Notes: generated from the sequence alone by a model not told the origin. Counted from the stretch's first letter, positions 14,587 to 23,525 are shown. The stretch: DNA of 25,682 bases from Chloroflexota bacterium (GCA_003353825.1 PIVW01000022.1:1-25682), one strand, 5' to 3'. A program made the numbers and translations.

Positions 14587-16557
14587 ATGTCGTTATTCAC
14601 CGCTCAAAACCTGGCCATGTCCTACGGCCCCCTCGATGTCTTCGACGGGGTGACTTGTGCTGCCGCAGAGGGTGACCGTATCGGTCTGGTGGGGCCCAAT
14701 GGCGAAGGCAAAACCACCCTGTTGCGCATCATCGCCGGAGACCTGCAAGCCACAGGGGGTGCGGTATTCAAACGTAAGGGATTGAAGGTCGGCTACTTGC
14801 CTCAGGATCCACCATCTCCTGGTGAAAAGACATTGTGGGAGGATATGCTCGAAGTCTTCGACGATCTGCGAGCGGAAGAGGCTGCTCTGCAGGGCCTTGA
14901 ACTCAAGATGTCGAATCCATCGGCTGGCAAAGATGTGTTAGAGACCTATGCCAGACGTCAGCACGCGTTTGAAGTGAGAGGAGGTTATGATTATCCTTTG
15001 CGTATTCGCCAGACGCTGACAGGTCTGGGATTCAGATCTGGCCAGTTTGAGATGCCACTGGTGCACCTAAGTGGTGGACAACGTACACGTGCGCTGTTGG
15101 CCCGTCTGCTGTTGCAAAGACCTGATCTGTTACTCTTGGACGAGCCCACTAATCATTTAGATCTACGTGCAGTAGAATGGCTTGAGAACACATTGCTCAG
15201 TTGGCATGGCGCCATGGTTATCGTCGCCCACGACAGGTATTTTTTGGACAGAGTCGCCACCAAAATCTGGGAGATGGCGTGGGGTGAATTGACCCACTAC
15301 CGTGGAAATTACAGCCATTATGTTATCCAACGCGCTGGCCGGCAAGAACGACTACGTAAAGAGTACGAAGCACAACAGGCTTTTGTTAGCAAAGAGCAGG
15401 ACTACATTAGCCGTAACATTGCCGGGCAGAATACACGACAGGCCCAGGGGCGGCGCACGCGCTTACAGAGAATGCTCAAACAGAATGGCGTTTCATCGCC
15501 GCGGCATCGCCAACGTATGCAGTTGACCATGCAAAATCGTTTACGCAGCGGCACGTTGGTTCTGGCCTCGAAAGATCTCGCGGTCGGGTATTATGCCCAT
15601 CCTGCCAAAGTAGCCAGCGAAGAACGCTCCGGCGGTTATGTTTACAAGGCAAAGGCGCCCGTCTCCGAGCAAGATACCATGTTGTTCAGGTCAGAGGATG
15701 TCGTGCTCAAGCGTGGCGAGCGCGTGGGGATTATAGGAGCCAATGGCTCTGGAAAGACGACCTTTGTCAAGACCCTGTTGGGTTCGATTCCCCCGATGGA
15801 GGGCGAACTGCGTTTAGGAGCCAGTCTCCGTTTGGGGTACCTGGCTCAGGTGCAGGCTGCTTTAGATCCAAAGGCTACAGTGCTCGACACCTTACTAGGC
15901 GCTGATCCCCGGCTTTCTGTTTCAGAGGCCCGGCACATACTCGCCCGATTTCTTTTCTCTGGTGACGACGTATTCAAAACTACAAGAACCCTCAGCGGTG
16001 GCCAGCGCAGTCGCTTGGCTTTGGCACGACTCGGCCGTGAAAATGCCAATTTCCTGATACTGGATGAGCCAACCAATCATCTCGATATCGAATCCCAAGA
16101 AGTCTTGGAATTCATGCTCGGCGAATTCAACGGTACTGTTTTGCTGGTATCACACGATCGTTACCTTATCGATGCCATTGCCACCCAAGTCTGGAACATA
16201 GATAACTACTATCTGCAGGATTATGAGGGCAACTACAGCGCATATCTGGCAGCACGCCGTGAGGCAAAGGGCGAGGTTGTTGTCGAGCAACTGCCACGTT
16301 CGGACGCCCAGCAGCATCGAGAACAATCGCGAGCCAAACGCCGGGACCGGCGAGAAGTGGAAAAACGACAGGCTGAAGCGGTAGCAATGGAAATGAAAAT
16401 CCATGCATTGGAGCTTGATCTGGCCGAGATCGGACAAGCTCTTGAACATGCTAGCCAACGTCAGCAACTGGCGGAGGTTCAACGATTGGGAGATAGATAT
16501 GCTCAAATCGAACAAGACCTGGAGGCACTCATCGAACACTGGGCGGCTATGGCATAA
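14587..16557 (+). CDS. ABC-F family ATPase (ribosome-associated, Uup/EttA-like)
   Basis: A 656-residue soluble protein with two ABC ATPase domains and no membrane segments, as in translation factors that act at the ribosomal E site. Domain 1 has Walker A GPNGEGKT (36-43), signature LSGGQ (161-165) and Walker B/D-loop LLLLDEPTNHLD (181-192). A charged linker (about 240-320) matches the P-site tRNA-interaction motif region. Domain 2 has GANGSGKT (384-391), LSGGQ (469-473) and DEPTNHLD (493-500). A C-terminal coiled coil (about 565-650) is rich in Arg, Glu and Gln. About 30 extra residues (roughly 335-364) precede the second Walker A. The start is ATG 14587; TTG 14578 in frame is an alternative. 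No Shine-Dalgarno is evident. The exact subfamily, and any antibiotic-resistance role, cannot be told. Confidence 0.93.
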   Translation: MSLFTAQNLAMSYGPLDVFDGVTCAAAEGDRIGLVGPNGEGKTTLLRIIAGDLQATGGAVFKRKGLKVGYLPQDPPSPGEKTLWEDMLEVFDDLRAEEAALQGLELKMSNPSAGKDVLETYARRQHAFEVRGGYDYPLRIRQTLTGLGFRSGQFEMPLVHLSGGQRTRALLARLLLQRPDLLLLDEPTNHLDLRAVEWLENTLLSWHGAMVIVAHDRYFLDRVATKIWEMAWGELTHYRGNYSHYVIQRAGRQERLRKEYEAQQAFVSKEQDYISRNIAGQNTRQAQGRRTRLQRMLKQNGVSSPRHRQRMQLTMQNRLRSGTLVLASKDLAVGYYAHPAKVASEERSGGYVYKAKAPVSEQDTMLFRSEDVVLKRGERVGIIGANGSGKTTFVKTLLGSIPPMEGELRLGASLRLGYLAQVQAALDPKATVLDTLLGADPRLSVSEARHILARFLFSGDDVFKTTRTLSGGQRSRLALARLGRENANFLILDEPTNHLDIESQEVLEFMLGEFNGTVLLVSHDRYLIDAIATQVWNIDNYYLQDYEGNYSAYLAARREAKGEVVVEQLPRSDAQQHREQSRAKRRDRREVEKRQAEAVAMEMKIHALELDLAEIGQALEHASQRQQLAEVQRLGDRYAQIEQDLEALIEHWAAMA

Positions 16558-16602
16558 TGATGTCTGGCTTGGCCAATCTCAAAGCAGGAAATCCCCACCA
16601 TC

Positions 16603-17214
16603 ATGTCAAATTCATCCACTATCATCGGTCTTACCGGAAATATCGGCACAGGAAAAAGCGCCATCCTGGAGATGATGCGTGCGAAGGGGGCGCGTACCAT
16701 TGATGCGGATAAAGTAGCGCATCAAGTGATGGCCCAAGGTGGCCGCGCCTATGATGCGATTGTCGAGGCCTTTGGTTCTGATATCCTAGACAGCAGTGGT
16801 GCTATCGATAGACCCACCCTAGGTCGCATCGTGTTCGATGATCATGACAAATTGTCCTTGCTGGAGCAGATCATGCATCCGGCGGTTTACGTACAGATCG
16901 GTATCGAAACGGAGGAAGCTGAAGAGGCTGTCATTGTGATTGAAGCGATCAAACTGTTGGAAGCCGGTATGTCATCGGCTCTTTGTGATCAGGTCTGGGT
17001 AGTTACCTCTCCGCTCGAACAACAGATCGCGCGTTTGATGACAACCCGAAATATGAACAGACAGGCCGCCGAGTCGAGAATGCGTTCACAGAGTCCGCAG
17101 TCCTTCAAGGTCAGTCAGGCAGATGTCGTACTCGATAATAGCGGCAGTCTTGAAGCCCTCCAGGCGCAAATTGACCGAGCCTGGCACCGTCTGGGTTTGG
17201 CGACTCAGGTGTGA
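16603..17214 (+). CDS. coaE: Dephospho-CoA kinase
   Basis: Phosphorylates dephospho-CoA at the 3' ribose hydroxyl, the last step of coenzyme A synthesis. The 203-residue length is typical. The P-loop is GNIGTGKS at residues 12-19, followed by the conserved acidic DADKVAHQV, then HPAVY. VIVIEAIKLLEAG takes the place of the usual VxPLLFE element. The lid region and VVTSPLEQQIARLMTTRN complete the family pattern, ending DVVLDNSGSLEALQAQI. The ATG is preceded by CAGGAAA about fifteen bases upstream. It lies 45 bases after the ABC-F stop and is probably co-transcribed with it. Confidence 0.95.
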   Translation: MSNSSTIIGLTGNIGTGKSAILEMMRAKGARTIDADKVAHQVMAQGGRAYDAIVEAFGSDILDSSGAIDRPTLGRIVFDDHDKLSLLEQIMHPAVYVQIGIETEEAEEAVIVIEAIKLLEAGMSSALCDQVWVVTSPLEQQIARLMTTRNMNRQAAESRMRSQSPQSFKVSQADVVLDNSGSLEALQAQIDRAWHRLGLATQV

Positions 17215-17254
17215 TTGAGGTATCCTCTGCAACCTTCAGCTCCCGTACATTCTT

Positions 17255-17473
17255 ATGAACATGATTAGAAAACTTTGGGACGAACACCCGAATCTGAGTT
17301 CATTTGCCATTTTGGCGATCGGTATGTTGGTTATTTTGTATTTCTCGGCCAGGCATGTCGGATTCAGCGGCACACAATGGCTGGTTCTCACCCTGGCCAC
17401 CGTCGTTCTTGCCGGACTCTGCATATGGATTATCAGTTGGGAGTCAAGTGAGTCGATCGAAGATGAGCAATGA
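17255..17473 (+). CDS. Unrecognised 72-residue two-span membrane protein
   Basis: The product has two hydrophobic segments (about 16-32 and 42-61), a basic first loop and an acidic C-terminal tail (SWESSESIEDEQ). I do not recognise the family. It lies on the same strand, about 40 bases after coaE and 83 bases before dnaJ, and could be part of one transcript. A second in-frame ATG at 17261 is possible; no strong Shine-Dalgarno favours either. Confidence 0.6.
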   Translation: MNMIRKLWDEHPNLSSFAILAIGMLVILYFSARHVGFSGTQWLVLTLATVVLAGLCIWIISWESSESIEDEQ

Positions 17474-17556
17474 TCCATTTCTAAACGAATTCAAGCCCCG
17501 AATAGGCGTCGACAATGTCTGTGGCCTTCAAAGGGTAATCACCTACAGCGAGTCGT

Positions 17557-18681
17557 ATGAGTAACAAACGAGATTATTATGAAATCCTGAGCGTTGATCG
17601 AAATGCTTCTGCCGAAGATGTGAAGCGCGCCTATCGACGGATGGTCAAGCAGTATCATCCAGATATCTATAAAGGAGATGATGCCGACCATAGAATTAAA
17701 GAGATTAATGAGGCATATGAGGTCCTGAGTAATCCCGAAAAACGTGGAGCCTATGACCGATTCGGTCATGCTGGCGTACAGAGCGCCGCTGGCGGAGCGC
17801 CAGGCGCTGGCTTCTCTGATTTCGCAGATATTTTCGAAGAGTTTTTCGGCGGAGGTTTTGGTTTTCGGCGTGGATCGCAGCGAGGACCTGTGCGCGGGTC
17901 AGATCTGCGTTACAATCTTGCTGTCGAGTTTGAAGAAGCGGTGCTCGGCGCCGAGAAAGAGATCAAGGTCACGCGTCACGAAACCTGTCCCCGTTGCGAA
18001 GGGGTGGGAGCTGAGCCTGGCACGACACCGATGCGTTGTCCAACTTGTAATGGGTCAGGTGAAGTGCGGCAGCGCCAGCAGACGATTCTGGGCTCTTTTG
18101 TCAATGTGACAACCTGCCCCCGGTGTCGAGGCGAAGGCGAAGTTGTGACAACGCCCTGTCAGCAATGCCATGGAGAACGGGTGGTCGAGAACACACGACG
18201 CCTCAGGGTCAAGATTCCCCCAGGGGTCGATGATGGAACCAGAATTCGCCTGCCGAACGAGGGAGAGCCTGGTATGCGTGGTGGTGAACCGGGTAATCTT
18301 TATGTGTTTATCAGCGTCAAACCCCACAAGATTTTTTTGCGGAGTGAGGACGATATCCTGCTGGAGTTACCGATCAATGTGGCTCAGGCGGTCTTGGGGG
18401 CGGAGGTAGAAGCTCCCACCCTGGACGGTCCCAGGATGGTGAAAATCTTGCCAGGAACGCAGCCTGGTAAGGGTTTGCGCTTACGAGGATTGGGCGTGCC
18501 GCATTTGCGCAAGAGTGGCCGAGGCGATATGCTGATCACTATCAATGTACGCATCCCCACCCAGCTCTCCGAAGAACAAAACGTTCTGTTTGAACAATTG
18601 TCAGAACTGCTTGGTCCAGAAAGTATCGACAAAGAAGGCCCCGGCTTTTTCGACCGCATGAAAGAAGCTTTTGGCTTGTAG
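17557..18681 (+). CDS. dnaJ: Chaperone protein DnaJ (Hsp40, type I)
   Basis: Co-chaperone that delivers unfolded clients to DnaK and stimulates its ATPase. The 374 residues have full type-I architecture. The J domain (about 4-70) has HPD at 34-36; a Gly/Phe-rich segment follows (about 70-110). The zinc region has four CxxC pairs at C144/147, C161/164, C187/190 and C201/204. The fourth lacks the usual final Gly (CQQCHGER). The C-terminal client-binding domains include LRVKIPPGVDDGTRIRL. It is separated from dnaK and grpE, which are not in this window. prmA begins 18 bases after the stop. No CIRCE operator was seen upstream. Confidence 0.97.
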   Translation: MSNKRDYYEILSVDRNASAEDVKRAYRRMVKQYHPDIYKGDDADHRIKEINEAYEVLSNPEKRGAYDRFGHAGVQSAAGGAPGAGFSDFADIFEEFFGGGFGFRRGSQRGPVRGSDLRYNLAVEFEEAVLGAEKEIKVTRHETCPRCEGVGAEPGTTPMRCPTCNGSGEVRQRQQTILGSFVNVTTCPRCRGEGEVVTTPCQQCHGERVVENTRRLRVKIPPGVDDGTRIRLPNEGEPGMRGGEPGNLYVFISVKPHKIFLRSEDDILLELPINVAQAVLGAEVEAPTLDGPRMVKILPGTQPGKGLRLRGLGVPHLRKSGRGDMLITINVRIPTQLSEEQNVLFEQLSELLGPESIDKEGPGFFDRMKEAFGL

Positions 18682-18699
18682 TGTTGCAGGTAAACGAAC

Positions 18700-19602
18700 A
18701 TGTCGCGCCTGGTTGAGTTGGCCTTGCCCATATTCACGACAGAGTCAGGACACGAAGCCGCCAGCTCTGCTGTGGCCGAACTAGAGACCTTTGCGCGGGG
18801 AGATGCTGCCATCGAGCTTAGTGGATTTGGCCCTTACGGTGAAACCGATCATGCTCATATCAAGGTGCGGGTCTATCTAAGAGAAGAGCAGGGCCAGGCA
18901 GCAGGGATTGCTGCCCTCAATCAGCGCTTGCAAGCGTTGCCCAGCTCAGAACTATATGGTGAACTCCAGCTTCGGCGTTGGCAGGCCGACGAATGGGCAG
19001 AAGTCTGGAAAGAACATTACTACCCGTTACGTATCGGAGAGCATCTGATCATCTCACCCACCTGGGAGACACCTACAATAGTATCAGGCGACCACGTGGT
19101 CTGGCTGGATCCTGGTATGGCCTTTGGCACCGGTGCGCACCCTTCGACACAACTGCTTTTACAACTACTGGAACGCCATCTCTCGCCCGGTGATTCGATG
19201 TTGGATGTGGGTACCGGATCTGGCATTCTGGCAGTGGCCGCCATGAAATTGGGTGCATCTCACGTCCTTGCTACCGATATTGATCCTGAAGCAGTGGCTA
19301 CGGCAGAGAACAACATCCAACTCAATGAAGTAGAGAAAGGTGTTCAAATCGTACGAGATTCGGTTCCCATATCTGGTGCTTACGAGCTTGTGTGCGCCAA
19401 TATCCTTGCCGACGTGATCGCGAATTTGCTTCTTCGTCAAAATCTGGCGGATCGATTGACATGCCATGGTATCCTGTTGTTATCTGGAATCATCGAGTCC
19501 CGCCGCCATGTTGTTGAACTAGCACTGGCCGCCTCGGGGCTCAGCCTCCTGGATTCTGTACGCGACGGAGATTGGGTGGCTTTGGCAGTTCATCGCGCAT
19601 AG
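18700..19602 (+). CDS. prmA: Ribosomal protein L11 methyltransferase
   Basis: Methylates ribosomal protein L11 using S-adenosylmethionine. The 300-residue product has the N-terminal L11-recognition domain (about 1-100), then the conserved DPGMAFGTGAHPST (137-150). The class-I methyltransferase domain has motif I LDVGTGSGI at 168-176, the acidic TDIDPEAV loop and motif IV VCANILADVI. The start ATG follows GCAGGTAAACGAAC. It sits between dnaJ and rsmE, an order shared with many Gram-positive and Chloroflexota genomes, and is likely co-transcribed with dnaJ. Confidence 0.95.
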   Translation: MSRLVELALPIFTTESGHEAASSAVAELETFARGDAAIELSGFGPYGETDHAHIKVRVYLREEQGQAAGIAALNQRLQALPSSELYGELQLRRWQADEWAEVWKEHYYPLRIGEHLIISPTWETPTIVSGDHVVWLDPGMAFGTGAHPSTQLLLQLLERHLSPGDSMLDVGTGSGILAVAAMKLGASHVLATDIDPEAVATAENNIQLNEVEKGVQIVRDSVPISGAYELVCANILADVIANLLLRQNLADRLTCHGILLLSGIIESRRHVVELALAASGLSLLDSVRDGDWVALAVHRA

Positions 19603-19826
19603 ATTTGCGTTTGACTCATCCTGTCATTATTATCGGTTTTGGCGCACCCATCACCCAAATGTTTGCAATTGCTAGTGCATTGTTAAGCAGAAAGTTGCCA
19701 ATTTCGATCAGATACTGGAAGTATCGGGCTGAAAGTACAAAGACCCTCTCAGGGTCCGGGCACAGCGCCTGAGGGCGCTGCGGATTTTGAGCCAGACAAT
19801 GACTTTGCCTCAGATCGATCACCTAT
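19603..19826. other. Spacer with two adjacent hairpins
   Basis: There is no gene here. GACCCT/AGGGTC (19742-19756) with a three-base loop and CAGCGCC/GGCGCTG (19763-19780) with a four-base loop lie seven bases apart. Neither is followed by a T-run. They may attenuate transcription between prmA and rsmE, or be a spacer repeat. Confidence 0.5.
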
Positions 19827-20588
19827 ATGGCCATGCATCGCTTCTTCACGCCAACTGAACTAATAGATTCTGACCGCGTACGTTTTACGCCTGAACAGGC
19901 GCGTCAATTTCGGTCAGTACTACGGATGGGTAAGGGGGACGAAGTGCTCGTTCTCGACGGAGAAGGGGTTTGTTATCATGTACAACTGCATTATCTAGGA
20001 AGGACTGAAGCACAAGGCCGGATTTTAAGCAGTTCGCCTGCGGGTGGTGAACCCGGGGGTGAACTAAGACTTTGCCAGGCTCTCACTCGTGGAGAACGAT
20101 TCGAATGGATCCTGCAGAAAGGAGTGGAACTAGGTGTGACTCTGTTTCAACCAATGTTGACGACACGCACCCTACGCCGTCAGCCGGGCGTATCAAAATG
20201 GATTCGTTGGCGGCGTATCATCCAAGAGGCTGCCGAACAATGCGGACGTGGTCGCCTGCCGGTACTGGCTGACCCTATCACATTTGAACAGGCCCTTGCC
20301 GAAAAGAAGGGACTCAGTTTGATCCCCACCGTAACAGCACTGAAGCCCGTTCGTGAAGCCTTACAGAACGCGTCCTGGCCCCTGACTTTGTTCGTTGGTC
20401 CAGAAGGTGGTTTCGACCCTCATGAAGTCGATATGGCTCGTAATGCTGGCGCCCACCCTGTCAGTTTGGGAGCCCGGACATTGCGTACAGAAACGGCTGC
20501 CATCGTCCTGCTAATTCTCTCAGCAGCGGCCATGGGCGAGTTAGACCATGCCGCACCCCGTGCCGATGTCCAAGCGGAAGTAACCTGA
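19827..20588 (+). CDS. rsmE: 16S rRNA m3U1498 methyltransferase
   Basis: Methylates U1498 of 16S rRNA; a SPOUT-family (knotted) enzyme. The 253 residues comprise an N-terminal PUA-like domain (MHRFFTPTEL through about 70). The SPOUT domain follows, with RFEWILQKGVELGVT, WRRIIQEAAEQCGRG, FVGPEGGFDPHEVD and the knot motif SLGARTLRTETAAI. The family usually begins MHRFF, so ATG 19833 may be the true start rather than 19827. No strong Shine-Dalgarno was seen. It follows prmA after a hairpin-bearing spacer. Confidence 0.94.
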   Translation: MAMHRFFTPTELIDSDRVRFTPEQARQFRSVLRMGKGDEVLVLDGEGVCYHVQLHYLGRTEAQGRILSSSPAGGEPGGELRLCQALTRGERFEWILQKGVELGVTLFQPMLTTRTLRRQPGVSKWIRWRRIIQEAAEQCGRGRLPVLADPITFEQALAEKKGLSLIPTVTALKPVREALQNASWPLTLFVGPEGGFDPHEVDMARNAGAHPVSLGARTLRTETAAIVLLILSAAAMGELDHAAPRADVQAEVT

Positions 20589-20674
20589 GGGAGGTAACTA
20601 TTTGTTATTTAACCGCGTCAAAGAGTCGTCATTAAATCGTAAACCTATCACGCAAATCGTGGAGAATATAAACT

Positions 20675-21658
20675 ATGTCAGTTGAAAACGTCATCATCAT
20701 CGGTAGTGGTCCTTCCGGCTTTACAGCCGGACTTTATACATCACGCGCCCAACTCAATCCTCTGTTGCTGACGGGTAATGAGATTGGGGGTCAGGTAGCA
20801 CTCACGTACGAAATCGAGAATTATCCCGGTTTTCCAGAGGGTCTGCCAGGACCCGAGCTGGTGGAGCGGTTTCAACAACAGGCAGAGCGATTCGGAACCC
20901 GCATCGAATATGACTATGTAAATGAGGTTGATCTCACCCAACACCCCTTCACGGTTCGCACTCAGCGCGGCGCCGCCTATAAGACAAAGAGCATCATCAT
21001 CTCTACAGGCGCTGCATCCCGTAAGCTGGGTATTCCCGGCGAAGAGGAACTAACAGGTCGTGGTGTAAGTTATTGTGGTACCTGCGATGGATTTTTCTTC
21101 CGAGAAAAGGAAGTGGTCGTCGTCGGTGGTGGCGATAGCGCCTTGGAAGAAGGTATTTTCCTCACTCGTTTTGCCGCAAAAGTGACCATAATCCATCGCC
21201 GTGATGAACTGCGCGGCAGCAAGATTTTGCAGAAACGCGCCTTCGAAAACGAAAAAATAAACTTCATCTGGGATACCGTCATCAGCAGTATCAATGAAGG
21301 CGAAAATGGCGCGGTGGGTTCTGTAACGTTGGAAAATGTCAAAACAGGTGAGACCAGCGAATTCGATACCGACGGTGCCTTCATTTTTATCGGCCACGTC
21401 CCAAACGGTTGGATATTCGACGGCCAATTGGAAATGGAAGAGGGTTATATCGTGACCGATAGAAATATGCACACCAACATTCCAGGCGTTTTCGCTGCAG
21501 GAGAGATTCAGGACAATCGTTTTCGCCAGGTGGCTACAAGCGTAGGACAAGGCGCCATGGCCGCGATGGAAGCCGAAAAGTTCCTTTTGGAACTCGAAGA
21601 CACCCCCTACGAAATGGTCAAAGCTGAAATACTGGGACATGAACTGGTCCTGGCGTAA
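20675..21658 (+). CDS. trxB: Thioredoxin-disulfide reductase (NADPH)
   Basis: A flavoenzyme passing electrons from NADPH to thioredoxin in the cytoplasm. The 327-residue product has the FAD-binding [16 protein letters not shown] (10-25). The redox pair is C134/C137 in [10 protein letters not shown], a variant of the usual CATC. The NADPH-binding GGGDSALEE (151-159) comes next, with [12 protein letters not shown] after it, whose HRR is typical of NADPH preference. The FAD closure motif is [27 protein letters not shown] appears where GDV-D is usual. GTGGAGAAT precedes the ATG. It follows rsmE by 86 bases. No thioredoxin gene is in the window. The broken DsbA-like protein is a thiol enzyme too, but a link between them is only speculation. 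Confidence 0.95.
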   Translation: MSVENVIIIGSGPSGFTAGLYTSRAQLNPLLLTGNEIGGQVALTYEIENYPGFPEGLPGPELVERFQQQAERFGTRIEYDYVNEVDLTQHPFTVRTQRGAAYKTKSIIISTGAASRKLGIPGEEELTGRGVSYCGTCDGFFFREKEVVVVGGGDSALEEGIFLTRFAAKVTIIHRRDELRGSKILQKRAFENEKINFIWDTVISSINEGENGAVGSVTLENVKTGETSEFDTDGAFIFIGHVPNGWIFDGQLEMEEGYIVTDRNMHTNIPGVFAAGEIQDNRFRQVATSVGQGAMAAMEAEKFLLELEDTPYEMVKAEILGHELVLA

Positions 21659-21666
21659 TATGAAGA

Positions 21667-21725
21667 TTGGGTAGGACGCAGGCAGGCGTTCAACAACTAG
21701 CGAGTGCCTGCTTTCGCGTACCCAA
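21667..21725. repeat. Imperfect hairpin after trxB
   Basis: TTGGGTA (21667-21673) pairs with TACCCAA (21719-21725), and GCAGGCA (21678-21684) with TGCCTGC (21705-21711), with small internal bulges. It could terminate trxB, though no T-run follows, or be one more spacer repeat. Confidence 0.55.
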
Positions 21726-21791
21726 CCTGTGACACAACACTCATATTGCCTCGCTTTCATAGTCCCTTGATCCTCTGCTAAACTACATGAC

Positions 21792-22568
21792 ATGCCCTAT
21801 GTAACGGTACAGAGTCAGCGAGTATATTACAGCGAGCACCAGGACGACCTTACGAATCAGCGAATCCCCCTGGTGCTGGCGCATGGCGCCGGAGGTGTAT
21901 CACTCAATTGGCCTCCAGGATTGAGGCGTCTGCCGAATCACGACGTTTATGCCATCGATTTACCCGGTCACGGCCGTTCGGCAGGGCCAGGTCGGAAGAC
22001 GATCGGCGACTACAGTGAATTTGTGATGGGTTGGGCCAGGGCGATGGATTTATCTGCGTTTGTGTTGGCAGGGCATTCTATGGGAGGAGCCGTTGCTATG
22101 CTGTGCGCATTACGGTATCCGCAACGCTTCCGTGGCCTTGTCTTGGTTGCAACAGCTGCGCGACTGCACGTACACCCCGACATTCTGCAAGGTGTGAGCA
22201 CTGATCGTGAGTCTACCGGGCAGACTTTGGTCGATTGGGTTCATGGTCGCCGTGCCACGCCGAACCAACGGAGACAATATCTACGGCATTTCCTCGCGCA
22301 AGATGCTGATGTGCTGCGCGGAGATTGGGAAGCCTGCGACCAATTCGATATTCGGGATAGGGTCTCAGGCATTGACACCCCTACGTTGATAATTGCAGGA
22401 AGCCAGGATCAGATGACCCCGGTTAAATTCACACACCATCTGGCTGAGAGGATGGCGGATGCCGATTACACTATTGTTGAAGGAGCCGGGCACATGGTTA
22501 TGTTGGAGCAACCGGCTTTGGTTATATCTGCAGTGGCAGGTTTTATGGCAAGGTTAAGGCGGATTTGA
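21792..22568 (+). CDS. Alpha/beta-hydrolase fold enzyme
   Basis: A 258-residue cytoplasmic hydrolase. The oxyanion loop is AHGAGGVSLNW, followed by DLPGHGRS. The nucleophile elbow is GHSMGG (94-99) with S96. The acid is D206 in IIAGSQDQMTP and the base H234 in EGAGHMVMLEQP, so the catalytic triad is complete. A short cap lies between about 125 and 180. The family covers esterases, lactonases and C-C hydrolases; the substrate cannot be told. It starts at ATG 21792 with no clear Shine-Dalgarno, as a likely single gene. A MarR-type regulator follows on the same strand and might respond to its substrate, but this is speculation. Confidence 0.9.
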   Translation: MPYVTVQSQRVYYSEHQDDLTNQRIPLVLAHGAGGVSLNWPPGLRRLPNHDVYAIDLPGHGRSAGPGRKTIGDYSEFVMGWARAMDLSAFVLAGHSMGGAVAMLCALRYPQRFRGLVLVATAARLHVHPDILQGVSTDRESTGQTLVDWVHGRRATPNQRRQYLRHFLAQDADVLRGDWEACDQFDIRDRVSGIDTPTLIIAGSQDQMTPVKFTHHLAERMADADYTIVEGAGHMVMLEQPALVISAVAGFMARLRRI

Positions 22569-22727
22569 TCCTGTTGAAATTGTCTTAACCGGCATGATAT
22601 CAGACTTTGGCAAGAAGATCGGGGTGAATCAGGGGTAATATGACGTTGTAGATGCAGAATGATGGTATGATGTAATGAAAATGTGATGTTGCTCGATGTT
22701 TTGTAAGCTTGTCGCAAGCAAAAACCC

Positions 22728-22756
22728 TTGAGTTAAAAATCCTTCAACGTTAAAAT
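22728..22756 (+). promoter_or_regulatory. Promoter of the MarR-family gene
   Basis: TTGAGT (22728-22733) and TAAAAT (22751-22756) are spaced by exactly 17 bases. Transcription would start near 22763, leaving an AT-rich leader of about 55 bases. A small hairpin (GCTTG/CAAGC, 22707-22719) lies just upstream and may mark the end of the hydrolase transcript. Confidence 0.55.
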
Positions 22757-22817
22757 ACTGTAAGGCTAATTAATCTAGTTTTTATAAATCTGTATACTGG
22801 AGAAATGGAGAATGATT

Positions 22818-23285
22818 ATGAATGCAACAAACGGTAACGCTGTGAGAAGTGGCACTACAGATCCAATCAACGCAGATCTGCGTGATAGCCTGGTTCGTTT
22901 AAATTGGCTTCAACATCGTCGATTTGCCCAAGAGCTCTCTGAGTTAAATCTGACGGTTCCACAATTCTTTACGCTCAGCACTTTGGTTAACCTGGGTGGA
23001 AAGTCTACTATGGGGCAGTTAGCCAAAGCCACTCATCAGGTTTCTGCTACGATGACCGGTATCATCGACCGCCTGGTCAGAGATGAACTAGTTGATCGCC
23101 GTCGAGATGATGGTGATCGCCGTTCAGTGCTGGTCTCAATCACACCTGCCGGTCAAGACCTTGTCAAAAACGCCTGGGATCGAGCCCTGAAATCTTTAGA
23201 TGCCGTTGTTGAAGATATGAATACGGATGAAAGGGTGACAGCGTTTCGATTTGTGGATTCCCTTGTTACGATTATGGAAGAATGA
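22818..23285 (+). CDS. MarR-family transcription regulator
   Basis: A 155-residue dimeric winged-helix regulator. Helices for dimerisation flank the DNA-binding part: STMGQLAKATHQVSATMTGIIDRLVRDELVD forms the helix-turn-helix, and RRRDDGDRRSVLVSITPAG the basic wing with the family's DRR signature. I take ATG 22818, which has GGAG seven bases upstream; ATG 22812 is only one base from that site. Such regulators often repress themselves and a neighbouring gene and are released by small phenolic or oxidising ligands. No clean palindromic operator was seen. It has no cysteine that would suggest redox sensing. Confidence 0.93.
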   Translation: MNATNGNAVRSGTTDPINADLRDSLVRLNWLQHRRFAQELSELNLTVPQFFTLSTLVNLGGKSTMGQLAKATHQVSATMTGIIDRLVRDELVDRRRDDGDRRSVLVSITPAGQDLVKNAWDRALKSLDAVVEDMNTDERVTAFRFVDSLVTIMEE

Positions 23286-23308
23286 AGACCAGAATCTTTC
23301 CGAATAAC

Positions 23309-23345
23309 TGGCACCCCTTCGTTAACAACTTCGGGTTTGGTGCCA
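23309..23345. repeat. Hairpin after the MarR gene
   Basis: TGGCACC (23309-23315) and GGTGCCA (23339-23345) are exact complements with a partly paired centre (CCTTCG/TTCGGG). It starts 24 bases after the stop. No T-run follows, so it may be a terminator remnant or a repeat. Confidence 0.55.
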
Positions 23346-23353
23346 TGCAGGCC

Positions 23354-23415
23354 GAGAATTCAATAACTTACGGGGTTACACCACCATCCTAAGAGGCAAT
23401 TCTGTAAAGTGATTG
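23354..23415. repeat. Degenerate palindromic spacer repeat, copy B
   Basis: Starts GAGAATTCAATAACTTACG and ends GTAAAGTGATTG. It is related to the sequence at 7742-7807 over its whole length, with the first 13 bases identical, and has the same imperfectly complementary arms. Confidence 0.5.
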
Positions 23416-23470
23416 GCACCGCAAAATACGTTTCCGGGCGGTCCACCAGCACGAGCCAGTGCCAGTCACT
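23408..23470. repeat. Inverted repeat with 12-base arms
   Basis: AGTGATTGGCAC (23408-23419) pairs with GTGCCAGTCACT (23459-23470), all twelve positions pairing if one G-U pair is allowed. It overlaps the end of repeat copy B and lies in the gene-free stretch between the MarR gene and rdgB. Confidence 0.65.
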
Positions 23471-23525
23471 TCTAATCCAAACTCATGGTCGGCTTCATGC
23501 CGGTTTTTGGCCAGGTTGTTTGCCA

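Noticed and set aside
17474..17556. CIRCE heat-shock operator before dnaJ
   Set aside because: I could not find the TTAGCACTC inverted repeat in this spacer.
21050..21793. A 247-codon open frame on the minus strand opposite trxB
   Set aside because: It lies antisense to a clearly functional gene, has no recognisable domain and no ribosome-binding site; it is a by-product of trxB codon use.
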